Positions 8,156 through 15,336 of a stretch of 32,068 bases of DNA are shown here, in pieces. Position numbers and translations under genes: made by a program. Position 1 is the stretch's first letter; every line of letters begins with the position of its first letter. Origin of the DNA: Peptococcaceae bacterium (GTDB lineage Bacteria > Bacillota > Peptococcia > Peptococcales > Peptococcaceae); the NCBI GenBank assembly GCA_900756555.1, contig CAAEKP010000075.1, positions 1-32,068 of the forward strand, given 5' to 3'. The notes beneath the pieces were generated by a model that saw only the letters and a list, made by a program, of their open reading frames with translations, had not been told where the DNA came from and searched no databases.

Positions 8156-10210
8156 ATGACAGAAAGAAAAGCAAGAGCCGATAAAATGATGTTATTAGGT
8201 GTAGACGGACTAGATCCGCGTTTAACAAGGAAATATGTGGATGAAGGTATTATGCCTAATATGAAAAAATTGATTGAACGGGGTGCACAACGTCATGATT
8301 TGACAATGTTGGGCGGGCATCCTACCGTTACTCCGCCGATGTGGACTACACTGGCGACTGGTTGTTATGCAAACGTGCATGGCATCACAGGCTTTTTCCG
8401 TAAAGGAAATGATTTGGATGAAATCGATTACAACTTGGACTCGAGATTGTGCAAAGCGGAACAGCTGTGGAATGTAACAGCGGAATCCGGCAAAAAAACA
8501 TTAGTATGGCATTGGCCCGGTGCCAGCTGGCCACCATCTTCTGACAGTGAAAATCTGTATGTAGTAGATGGTTCTACTCCAGGTACAGTTGGTATGGCTA
8601 TTTGCTGTTTGGATATGGAATATGTATTAGGTGCATCCGAAGCCTTTACGGAAACAAGATACATTCCCAAAGCTCCGATGGAAGCCAGCGCTGCTTGTGT
8701 AATTACGGATTTAGATTTAGAAGAAAAAGAAAGTGCTGCTTTGAGTGATGACTTTACAGCCACTTCTTCCAATTCTCACAAAGCAATCGCCTGGAAGCCA
8801 GAACAGCATACGGTAATGGCAAGTGAAGCCTACATTGATATGGCGCAGTCCACAATCAGAGAAGCCAAAGGTTGGGCAAATGCGCCTGTTGACGCGAAGG
8901 AATTTTATGTACTGTACTCCGAAGGCTTTATTCGTCGTCCTGCGCTGATTCTGAAAAATGAAACTGGAATTTATGACAGAGTTGCAATTTATAAAAATAA
9001 GAAAGCCATGGAACCAATGGTTGTTTTAGCTTTAGGTAAAGCCATTCATGGCGTTGTGGACGATGCAATGTGGGAGGACAACGTAGTTCCAGTAGCTCGT
9101 ACTTTGAAATTACTGCGTTTGGCGGAAGATGGCAGCAGCTTGTCTTTATACGTTTCTTATGGTATGGATATCAACAATGATCTTATCTGGCATCCAAAAA
9201 GAATCTTCCAGGATGTAAAAGAAAATGTAGGCACATTGGCAAGCTTCTCCTTTATGGGACGCCAGGATGATATGTTAATCAGTGAATGTATGCTGGATGC
9301 CTGGTATGGTGCCATTGATTATCAAGCAGCTGCAATTTTATATTTAGTAGAAAACGAAAAATTAGATGTAGTATTCTCTCATATGCACAATGTGGACATG
9401 GAAGAACATCAGTTTATTAAACATTTGGCAGATCGCCCATTTAACCGAAATGATGTTTCTATGGCTGAAAAATGGATGCGTAATCTGTACATTCAGACAG
9501 ACTATTATATTGGTAAATTTGTTCACTTACTGGATGAAGGCTGGACTATTATGGTATTCTCTGATCACGCACAGGTTGCGCCGGCGCACACCGTACCTAT
9601 GCTGACCGACATGAACGGTTGCTGTACAGTTGAAATGGAAAAAATGGGTTACACCGTACTGAAACGGGATGAAAACGGCAACCGTATTGGTGAAATCGAC
9701 TGGACAAAAACCACAGCCGTTCTGCAGAGAGAAGGTCATATTTATTTAAATATTAAAGGCAGAAACAAACATACTTTGGCGGATGGAACCGTAATTGACG
9801 GCATTGTGGATCCAAAAGATCAGTATGAACTGGAAGAAAAAATTATGACAGATTTGTATAGCCTAAAATCGGAAGAAACAGGCCATCGTATTGTATCTGT
9901 TGCGTTAAGAAACAGAGATGCGGTGTTGTTAGGTCAGGGCGGCCCTGAAGCAGGGGATATTTGCTGCTGGATGTCTGAGGGGTACAATTTTGACCACGCC
10001 GATTGCTTATCCACAACGTATGGGGAAGGCGATACCTCTGTTTCCCCAATCTTTGTGGCCGCAGGGAAAGGTCTGAAATCTGGTTTTGAAACAGATAGAA
10101 TTATTCGTCAAATTGACTTTGCACCAACGGTAGCAGCACTGCTGGGTGTAAGAATGCCAGCACAGTGTGAAGGGGCACCAGTATATCAGATTTTTGAAGA
10201 CGAATTCTAA
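8156..10210 (+). CDS. Alkaline-phosphatase-superfamily hydrolase (type I phosphodiesterase/nucleotide pyrophosphatase-like), copy B
   Basis: A 684-residue paralogue of the 4958 gene. Over residues 2-80 I count about 79% identity by eye, with the same metal and nucleophile residues: LLGVDGLDP (Asp17), TPPMWTTLATG (Thr65), VFSHMHNVDMEEHQF near 405-420, FSDHAQVAPAH near 467 and GYNFDHADC near 610. The least conserved part is the segment around residues 185-215, between the conserved APMEASAACVITDLDLE block and SEAYIDMAQS, so this may set substrate preference. No signal peptide. AAAGGAG sits 8 bases before the ATG. It is the first gene to the right of the divergent LysR promoter and is followed by the SMR pair and anion permease in the same direction, probably one operon with an internal hairpin. 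Confidence 0.85.
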   Translation: MTERKARADKMMLLGVDGLDPRLTRKYVDEGIMPNMKKLIERGAQRHDLTMLGGHPTVTPPMWTTLATGCYANVHGITGFFRKGNDLDEIDYNLDSRLCKAEQLWNVTAESGKKTLVWHWPGASWPPSSDSENLYVVDGSTPGTVGMAICCLDMEYVLGASEAFTETRYIPKAPMEASAACVITDLDLEEKESAALSDDFTATSSNSHKAIAWKPEQHTVMASEAYIDMAQSTIREAKGWANAPVDAKEFYVLYSEGFIRRPALILKNETGIYDRVAIYKNKKAMEPMVVLALGKAIHGVVDDAMWEDNVVPVARTLKLLRLAEDGSSLSLYVSYGMDINNDLIWHPKRIFQDVKENVGTLASFSFMGRQDDMLISECMLDAWYGAIDYQAAAILYLVENEKLDVVFSHMHNVDMEEHQFIKHLADRPFNRNDVSMAEKWMRNLYIQTDYYIGKFVHLLDEGWTIMVFSDHAQVAPAHTVPMLTDMNGCCTVEMEKMGYTVLKRDENGNRIGEIDWTKTTAVLQREGHIYLNIKGRNKHTLADGTVIDGIVDPKDQYELEEKIMTDLYSLKSEETGHRIVSVALRNRDAVLLGQGGPEAGDICCWMSEGYNFDHADCLSTTYGEGDTSVSPIFVAAGKGLKSGFETDRIIRQIDFAPTVAALLGVRMPAQCEGAPVYQIFEDEF

Positions 10211-10230
10211 TTAATAACAAAAACAGTATG

Positions 10231-10285
10231 ACTGGGATAGTTCATCATAGGATGATGGCATCCTATGATGAATCTATTCCCCAGT
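10231..10285 (+). promoter_or_regulatory. Long intergenic hairpin between hydrolase B and the SMR genes
   Basis: Arms 10231-10252 and 10261-10285 pair almost fully (ACTGGG/CCCAGT outer, TTCATCATAGGA/TCCTATGATGAA inner) around an 8-base loop. The downstream bases are AAAAG, so it is a poor terminator. It could be an attenuator, an RNase barrier that sets the hydrolase/exporter mRNA ratio, or an operator. It does not look like the known guanidine riboswitches that often precede SMR genes. Confidence 0.55.
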
Positions 10286-10319
10286 AAAAGTAAGATTTGT
10301 TTTTGGAGGAAAGATAAAA

Positions 10320-10634
10320 ATGATTGGCTATGTTTGTTTATTTACCTCGGTATTATTTAGTGTGTTAGGAACTTTTTGTGCAAAAATTTCAGATGGTTTT
10401 ACAAAAGTATTGCCAGCGATTTGTGTCTTGGGTGCTACTGTACTTGCCACTGGATTAATATCAGTTGCAGTGGATCATATAGACTTGGGAATCGCCTATG
10501 CCACTTGGTCCGGTGCTTGTATTGTTGGCACTAGTATTTTGGGACTTGTTATATTTAAAGAAAAAATAAGTTTGAAAAAAATGTTGGGGATTTTTTTGAT
10601 TATTGTTGGTTGTGTTATTATGAACTTTTTTTAG
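10320..10634 (+). CDS. Small multidrug resistance (SMR) family subunit, lacking the membrane glutamate
   Basis: A 104-residue, four-helix membrane protein of the EmrE/Gdx family. Recognisable are GTFCAKISDGFTK after helix 1, GIAYATWSGACIVG (helix 3, with the family Trp) and the C-terminal IIVGCVIMNF. SMR proteins are proton-coupled exporters of cationic compounds. The essential helix-1 glutamate (EmrE Glu14, in LAEVIGT) is replaced by serine here (LFSVLGT), so it cannot act alone as a normal homodimer. The next gene, 12 bases downstream, keeps the Glu, so the two probably form a heterodimer as in EbrAB or YkkCD. GGAGGAAAG precedes the ATG. Confidence 0.88.
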   Translation: MIGYVCLFTSVLFSVLGTFCAKISDGFTKVLPAICVLGATVLATGLISVAVDHIDLGIAYATWSGACIVGTSILGLVIFKEKISLKKMLGIFLIIVGCVIMNFF

Positions 10635-10646
10635 AGGCTGATAAAT

Positions 10647-10982
10647 ATGATTTATTTAGTTTTAGCAATTTTAATGGAGGCAGCAGCAACGATTTTATTA
10701 AAAGCCTCGGAAGGGTTTACGGTATTTTTGCCAGCAGTATTATGTGTTTTGGCATATATTTTAGTATCCTGGTTGATAGCAAAAGCGTTACTTACATTAA
10801 AAATTGGGCCAACCTATGCGTCCTGGAACGGTGCGGGTGTGGCTATGGGAGTAATTTTATCCGTATTTTTGTATCATGAAAGTGTATCCTTTCTTGCAAT
10901 TGCAGGCGTTATACTGGTGTTTGCCGGTGTAATTATTTGTAATTTAAGTGACGATGAAAGTCAAGTGACAAGTGATAAATAA
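10647..10982 (+). CDS. Small multidrug resistance (SMR) family subunit with intact glutamate
   Basis: A 111-residue four-helix SMR protein and partner of the preceding gene. Helix 1 keeps the proton/substrate-coupling glutamate (LAILMEAAATILLKASEGFT, Glu near residue 11); helix 3 has GPTYASWNGAGVAMG. It ends with a polar tail of about a dozen residues. AGAGG lies about 9 bases before the ATG. The last bases run up to the upstream region of the anion permease gene (47 bases away), so exporter and permease are likely co-transcribed. Role inferred: proton-driven export of a cationic small molecule such as an amine or guanidinium, possibly a product of the hydrolase reaction. Confidence 0.88.
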   Translation: MIYLVLAILMEAAATILLKASEGFTVFLPAVLCVLAYILVSWLIAKALLTLKIGPTYASWNGAGVAMGVILSVFLYHESVSFLAIAGVILVFAGVIICNLSDDESQVTSDK

Positions 10983-11028
10983 AAAGTTTGATACAGATTG
11001 GTTAATTTATAAAAAGAAGGTAGATGTT

Positions 11029-12477
11029 ATGTTTAAGAAACAAGACTATATTCACATGATTATTGTATTATTTTTTATGTTCGGGTTTGGGCATTTACCA
11101 CCAATTGCGCCATTGACAGCATATGGTATGAAAACAGTAGGTATTTTTATTGGCGTTATCTGGGGTTGGACAGCCATTAGTAATATGATGTGGGTTACAT
11201 TTTTAGGGATGTTTGCACTGGTGGCAAATGGAGTAATTACTATGGATGAATGGGCTCCAATCTCCTTTGCTAATTCAACAGTAGTATATTTGTTCTTTAT
11301 TTTCTTGATTGTTGGTGTTGCCAATGAAACAGGGTTAAGCACTTGGTGTGCCGCAAAAATTTTGTCGTTGAAAATTGTAGAAGGAAAACCTTGGACATTT
11401 ACGTTGATTATTTTACTGGCCAGTTATGTAGCTGCATTTTTAGGTTCTTTTGGCGGTGTGGTATTTGTTTGGTATATTTTGTACACGGTATTTGATAAAT
11501 TTGGTTTCAAAAAAGGCGATCGTTATGTGACATTGATGCTGATGGGCGTTGTATTTGCCGCATTAACTTGCTGCGGTAACTTATTGCCTTACGATGCAGC
11601 AGCTTCTATTGTCAGAGGAGCAGCTTATGGTACCTATGGATTTGAAGTTAGCTTCTTGGAATGGTTTTCTGCATCTATTCCTTTGGGAATTCTTTCTATG
11701 CTTGCTTATTATGTGGCACTGCGTTGGATTTTTAGAATTGATTTAAGCCAGATGAATGATATTCGTGCAGATTTAGTAAATCCAAAAGATTTAGTTTTGA
11801 CAAAAGGTCATAAATTATCTATCTTCTTTATTGCCGCTTATATGATTGGTTCTTTATCTACAGGGATTGTACCAACTTTATTCCCAGGGACTGCGGCAGC
11901 CAATTTCATTACAAGTGTAGGAATTACTGGTGTTACGTTAATTGTAATTTGCTGTATGATGCTGGTGAAAATTGATGGCAAACCTTATGCAAACTTAAAA
12001 AAAGCACTACAGACAGTTGAATGGAATACTTTATTGATTTTTGCCTTTGCTTTCCCATTTGGAAGTGTACTGACCAGTGATTTAACAGGTGTAAATGATT
12101 TAATTGCGGGAGTATTAATCCCATTGATTGACGGAAAAAGTCCGATTATGCTGCTCATTATTTCTATGTTGGTTATTTTCATCTTAACCAACTTTATGAA
12201 CAATGCAGTGTTAATGATTATTTGGATTACGGTACTGCTTCCAGTGGTAGAATCTATGGGACTTAATCCATTGATTCTTTGCTTGTTAATTATCTGGCCT
12301 GGGCAATTTGCTTATTTAACGCCTGCGGCAAGTGCGCCAGCAGCCATGTTTTACTCGAACACAAAATATGTGGAAATGTCTGGGAAGACAATGCGCGATA
12401 TAACCGTTATGATGACATTCTTATTTGTAGTTATGATGGCAGTTGGATTACCATATTTAATGTTCTTGTATAATTAA
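11029..12477 (+). CDS. SLC13/DASS-like anion permease (ion transporter superfamily)
   Basis: A 482-residue protein with about eleven to twelve hydrophobic segments. The layout fits the DASS/CitT-ArsB superfamily: an N-terminal LPPIAPLTAYGMKTVGIFIG, a first half with ANSTVVYLFFIFLIVGVANETGLS, and a repeated second half with LTNFMNNAVLMIIW and LTPAASAPAAMFYSNT, equivalents of the Asn/Ala/Pro re-entrant loops that bind Na+ and the carboxylate or sulfate substrate. An earlier in-frame ATG (10972) overlaps the SMR gene; AGAAGG at 8 bases before the ATG at 11029 decides this start. Expected to import a di- or tricarboxylate, sulfate or phosphate-like anion. It is the last gene of the hydrolase B-SMR group. 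Confidence 0.82.
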   Translation: MFKKQDYIHMIIVLFFMFGFGHLPPIAPLTAYGMKTVGIFIGVIWGWTAISNMMWVTFLGMFALVANGVITMDEWAPISFANSTVVYLFFIFLIVGVANETGLSTWCAAKILSLKIVEGKPWTFTLIILLASYVAAFLGSFGGVVFVWYILYTVFDKFGFKKGDRYVTLMLMGVVFAALTCCGNLLPYDAAASIVRGAAYGTYGFEVSFLEWFSASIPLGILSMLAYYVALRWIFRIDLSQMNDIRADLVNPKDLVLTKGHKLSIFFIAAYMIGSLSTGIVPTLFPGTAAANFITSVGITGVTLIVICCMMLVKIDGKPYANLKKALQTVEWNTLLIFAFAFPFGSVLTSDLTGVNDLIAGVLIPLIDGKSPIMLLIISMLVIFILTNFMNNAVLMIIWITVLLPVVESMGLNPLILCLLIIWPGQFAYLTPAASAPAAMFYSNTKYVEMSGKTMRDITVMMTFLFVVMMAVGLPYLMFLYN

Positions 12478-12537
12478 TCTTGTATCATTAATTTAGACAA
12501 TTTGATAAGTAGCACAAGAAAAATTTAAAAGTAATAA

Positions 12538-12592
12538 TTGACGCGTATGGGGTAGAAGGCGGTTTTACGAATTACTACTTTGTATGCGTCAA
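12538..12592 (+). promoter_or_regulatory. Structured leader element before the zinc-ribbon/ABC gene cluster
   Basis: TTGACGCGTA (12538-12547) pairs with TATGCGTCAA (12583-12592; one G-U pair), enclosing a second stem (GTAG 12552-12555 with CTAC 12575-12578) and a ~19-base purine-rich loop. It lies 70 bases before the next start. I do not recognise a known riboswitch class; a protein operator is possible. Confidence 0.4.
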
Positions 12593-12662
12593 ACTTATTT
12601 ATAGGGAAAATGTCATTCCAGCATTGAAATTAAGGAAAGATTGATTAAGGAGGAACAGAATC

Positions 12663-13115
12663 ATGCAGAGTGTTGACAAAAAGACAGCTTTTAAATCAGA
12701 AAAACGACTGAACAGTTTAAAAAGACGCACCAAACGTTGTGTATGTAAATATTGTGGTGGCACATTGAAACTGCGGCAGATTGCATTTAGTGAATATGAA
12801 GATGCACGTGTTGAAATTTTTTGCAGTGAATGTAATCGAATTGAATTTGGCGTAGAACGAGAAATTTATAGCAGTGCAAAATTCTTTGTAGAAAACAGCA
12901 GATTTAATTGCTATCCAGATATGGACAATAGTGAGACTACCAAGCAAATGACCATTGCAAAAGTATGCGAGATTATGGCTTGGGAAAATCAGAACTTAGG
13001 ATTTTTAACGGCGGACGGGTTTACGACACCAATTCACGCGAATGAAAACTTTGTTGGGGACTGCATTACTTTGTCTGATAAAGACTTAGAAGAAAATGAT
13101 AATCTAGAATGCTAG
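12663..13115 (+). CDS. Zinc-ribbon protein of unknown function
   Basis: A 150-residue soluble protein. A basic N-terminus (KSEKRLNSLKRRTKR) leads into a CxxC...CxxC zinc ribbon: CKYCGG at residues 27-32 and CSECNR near 57-62. The C-terminal half (AKFFVENSRFNCYPDMDNSE, then a helical AKVCEIMAWENQNLGFL) has no family I recognise. AAGGAGG (12647-12653) is 9 bases before the ATG. The gene is 11 bases upstream of a ModF-like ATPase and likely its operon partner. The basic tail and ribbon suggest nucleic-acid binding or metal sensing, but this is only inference. Confidence 0.75.
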   Translation: MQSVDKKTAFKSEKRLNSLKRRTKRCVCKYCGGTLKLRQIAFSEYEDARVEIFCSECNRIEFGVEREIYSSAKFFVENSRFNCYPDMDNSETTKQMTIAKVCEIMAWENQNLGFLTADGFTTPIHANENFVGDCITLSDKDLEENDNLEC

Positions 13116-13126
13116 AGGTGAGCATG

Positions 13127-13942
13127 ATGAGCAATACCGACTATATTATTGAAATAAATAATCTATCCTGTAAAAGTGGGTATCGATATTTATTGCACGA
13201 TGTGAACTGGAAAGTGAAGCCAGGGGAACATTGGGCTGTTTTTGGCATGAATGGCAGTGGGAAAACAACTTTATTGAGCATCATAGCAGGATTTAAGCAT
13301 TACACAGAAGGAAATGTGAAAGTTTTCAACGAAGCTTGCACGAATGAAAATATTTTAGAGGTTCGCAAACGCATTGGTTGGGTGAGTAGTTCTTTTTTTG
13401 ATAAATATTATTCCAGAGAATCTGCTCTAAATATTGTATTGTCTGGGAAATGCGGGACATTAGGTGTGCAGGAGGGTATTACTCTGGACGATGTACGCTT
13501 TGCCAAGGATTTGTTGTGCGCATTGAATTTAGAGGATAAGATAAATCGTACCTTTGATATGTTATCGAAAGGGGAGCGGCAAAATGTATTGATTGCTCGC
13601 GCGCTGATTTCTAATCCTGACATATTGATCTTAGACGAGCCTTGTACCGGATTAGATATCTATAACAGAAGCTATTTGTTTGATACCATTGACAAGCTGG
13701 CCCAAAAAAAGAAGTTGACCATTATCTATGTAACACATTATGTAGAAGAAATTATACCACTGTTTGATAATGTTCTGTACTTAAAAAATGGTCGTGTTTT
13801 CGCGCAGGGTACACGACAGGAGATGCTGGAAGAAAGCATGTTAGAAAATTTGTTAGGCTATCCAGTAACTATTCTACCAGACGAAGATGGAACCTTCCGA
13901 TTGAAAGTAACATGCGATTCTAAATTGGCTGAGATGTTTTAA
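13127..13942 (+). CDS. Stand-alone ABC ATPase, ModF/PhrA-like (COG1119 type)
   Basis: A 271-residue ABC ATPase. Walker A is GMNGSGKTT (about residues 40-48), the signature is LSKGERQNVLIARAL near 145-159, Walker B plus D-loop is ILILDEPCTGLD, and the switch histidine is in YVTHYVEE. The LSKGERQ signature and DEPCTGLD are characteristic of the ModF/YlmA group rather than of importers. I took ATG 13127, 6 bases after AGAGGTG, over the in-frame ATG at 13109 that would overlap the upstream gene. No permease or binding protein is encoded nearby, so a soluble or regulatory role, or use of a distant permease, is likely. The C-terminus adds about 35 residues after the H-loop region. Confidence 0.85.
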   Translation: MSNTDYIIEINNLSCKSGYRYLLHDVNWKVKPGEHWAVFGMNGSGKTTLLSIIAGFKHYTEGNVKVFNEACTNENILEVRKRIGWVSSSFFDKYYSRESALNIVLSGKCGTLGVQEGITLDDVRFAKDLLCALNLEDKINRTFDMLSKGERQNVLIARALISNPDILILDEPCTGLDIYNRSYLFDTIDKLAQKKKLTIIYVTHYVEEIIPLFDNVLYLKNGRVFAQGTRQEMLEESMLENLLGYPVTILPDEDGTFRLKVTCDSKLAEMF

Positions 13943-13959
13943 CAAAGGGGGGATATAGC

Positions 13960-14910
13960 ATGACAGGAAATTTAAAAATGATGATGAAATTTCGTGATCT
14001 TCAAGTGGCAGAAGATGTGGGAAAAATGGCGAAATTAGGATGGTTTGATGTAGAATTTACGATGTATGGTTGTGCGTATTTAGAGCAGGGCAATATGTAT
14101 TATAAAGTAAGCCCAAATGCTGGTGATATTTATGAGTTTATAGAATCAAGTGGTTTGAAAAATATTTATCCGAGCAATATGTACAGCGTTACTCAAAAAT
14201 GTGCAGTACCATCTGGCATGAAAGAAACGATTGAACAGGAAGTAAAGTTGGAGTTAGCGAAAACACTGCAAAATATATACCCAAAAAAATTTTTTGAATT
14301 ATTGAATCAATTAGCAGAAGACGTAACTGTGAATACTGCAAAAGATTTTCTGTGGCAACAGGTGGATGAATTGGAAGGCTTATTTGAAACAGAAAAATTA
14401 CGTCTGTTTGAAAACCTGGTGAATTATATTTATAGTTGCAAAATATTAGAAAAAGAAGAATATCATAAAATTTTGGCCTGGTTGAAAGAAGAACGAAAAA
14501 GCATGGAAGAAGATTTTGTTTGTAAAGATATTTTTGAAAAACAAATGTATGGCATTTTATATCGCGAAAATGGTCAAGAACGCTATTTAGAAAATGCCAG
14601 AAAAGAATATGTCTATGAAAAAATGCATGAGAAAGAACAGCAGGGTGAATTTGTAACACCTATTTTTTCAAAAGAATATTGGTATAACTATACTTATCGT
14701 TTACCAGATGTAATGCAGAATTTTAAAAAAAACTTGAAGGAATATTATAATAAAGAATATGTAGAAAATTTAGAATGTTTACGTCAGCGTACTTATGACA
14801 AAGAAAAATTTTTCCTTATATTGTCAGAAGTGAGGGCAAAATACGGAGAAAAGCCAGCGGAAACGTTATGTCGTTATGGGTATCGATGGGGTATAAATAA
14901 AAACTTATGA
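13960..14910 (+). CDS. Hypothetical protein, 316 residues, linked to ModF-like ATPase
   Basis: I do not recognise a family. It is soluble, rich in Lys, Glu and Tyr, and mainly helical by composition, with a short beta-rich N-terminal stretch (WFDVEFTMYGCAYLEQGNMYY) and a long charged middle. No membrane segment, signal peptide or catalytic motif is apparent. AAAGGGGGG lies 8 bases before the ATG, and the gene starts 17 bases after the ATPase stop, so it belongs to the same operon as the zinc-ribbon protein and the ATPase. Its codons are markedly AT-rich compared with the kdp genes that follow, consistent with the whole 5-15 kb block being of a different origin. A terminator follows at 14955. 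Confidence 0.75.
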   Translation: MTGNLKMMMKFRDLQVAEDVGKMAKLGWFDVEFTMYGCAYLEQGNMYYKVSPNAGDIYEFIESSGLKNIYPSNMYSVTQKCAVPSGMKETIEQEVKLELAKTLQNIYPKKFFELLNQLAEDVTVNTAKDFLWQQVDELEGLFETEKLRLFENLVNYIYSCKILEKEEYHKILAWLKEERKSMEEDFVCKDIFEKQMYGILYRENGQERYLENARKEYVYEKMHEKEQQGEFVTPIFSKEYWYNYTYRLPDVMQNFKKNLKEYYNKEYVENLECLRQRTYDKEKFFLILSEVRAKYGEKPAETLCRYGYRWGINKNL

Positions 14911-14954
14911 AACAGTAATAAGTAAATACCATCGTTCATCACAGCGGATTATAC

Positions 14955-14990
14955 AAGCAGGGAATCTGAAAAAGGTTTGCTGCTTTTTTT
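14955..14990 (+). terminator. Terminator after the zinc-ribbon/ABC cluster
   Basis: AAGCAG (14955-14960) pairs with CTGCTT (14980-14985), with weak inner pairing, followed by an uninterrupted T-run to 14990. It separates the cluster from the kdp promoter. Confidence 0.7.
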
Positions 14991-14999
14991 GCGCCCATT

Positions 15000-15016
15000 T
15001 TTATGCAATCTTAATG
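15000..15016 (+). promoter_or_regulatory. Candidate KdpE operator upstream of kdpFABC
   Basis: TTTATGCAATCTTAATG matches the motif at 20025-20041 upstream of kdpD in 16 of 17 positions. If transcription starts about 7 bases after the TATAAT at 15059, this site spans about -71 to -55, the place reported for KdpE binding at the E. coli kdp promoter, whose T-rich site also begins with TTTAT. Confidence 0.65.
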
Positions 15017-15033
15017 GGGCGGCGGGTGTTGTT

Positions 15034-15064
15034 AAGACAAATTTCACGGCGTAGCCGATATAAT
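15034..15064 (+). promoter_or_regulatory. kdpFABC promoter
   Basis: A perfect -10 TATAAT (15059-15064) with a poor -35 (GACAAA, 15036-15041, 17-base spacer). A weak -35 beside an upstream operator is typical of response-regulator-activated promoters. Confidence 0.6.
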
Positions 15065-15107
15065 AAGCCTTGTACTTGAGCGATAAAAGGAAAGAGAGGT
15101 TATAACC

Positions 15108-15209
15108 ATGTTGGATATTATGATGCTGGCAATTTTGCTGGTCTGTTTTGGATTGGTTGGGCTGCTGCTTTGCTGGTGCCGGAAACAGATTGCGCAGAAA
15201 GAATGGTAA
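15108..15209 (+). CDS. 33-residue membrane peptide at the head of the kdp operon
   Basis: A short open frame: ATG at 15108, TAA at 15207, with AGAGAGG about 8 bases upstream. The product has one hydrophobic helix (about residues 5-25) followed by a polar tail WCRKQIAQKEW. It lies inside the kdp leader, 15 bases before kdpF, and has its own ribosome binding site, so translation is likely. It is not KdpF, which follows. A possible role as a second small accessory subunit of the potassium pump is inferred from position only. Confidence 0.6.
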   Translation: MLDIMMLAILLVCFGLVGLLLCWCRKQIAQKEW

Positions 15210-15224
15210 AGGAGGAAAGGCGCT

Positions 15225-15302
15225 ATGCTGCTGTTGGGATGTATTGTAGTAGGGTTGGGTGTTTATCTGATGTATGCGCTGATGCACCCGGAAAAATTTT
15301 AA
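15225..15302 (+). CDS. kdpF: K(+)-transporting ATPase subunit KdpF
   Basis: A 25-residue single-helix peptide with the KdpF pattern: a hydrophobic stretch ending in YLMYALMHPEKF, which matches the conserved C-terminal (Y/L)AL(L/M)xPEKF of the family. AAAGGAGGAAAGG precedes the ATG. In E. coli KdpF is a lipid-like stabiliser bound in the KdpFABC membrane complex. It is followed 34 bases later by kdpA. Confidence 0.85.
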   Translation: MLLLGCIVVGLGVYLMYALMHPEKF

Positions 15303-15336
15303 GAGGATTGGATTTGAGTAACAGGAGGGAAAGGAT

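Noticed and set aside
10211..10319. Guanidine riboswitch ahead of the SMR genes
   Set aside because: The hairpin loop lacks the ACGR loops of class II and no class I or III core is visible.
14991..15107. A c-di-AMP (ydaO) riboswitch in the kdp leader
   Set aside because: This class often controls potassium genes, but I see none of its conserved blocks in the short leader, and a response-regulator site explains the region better.
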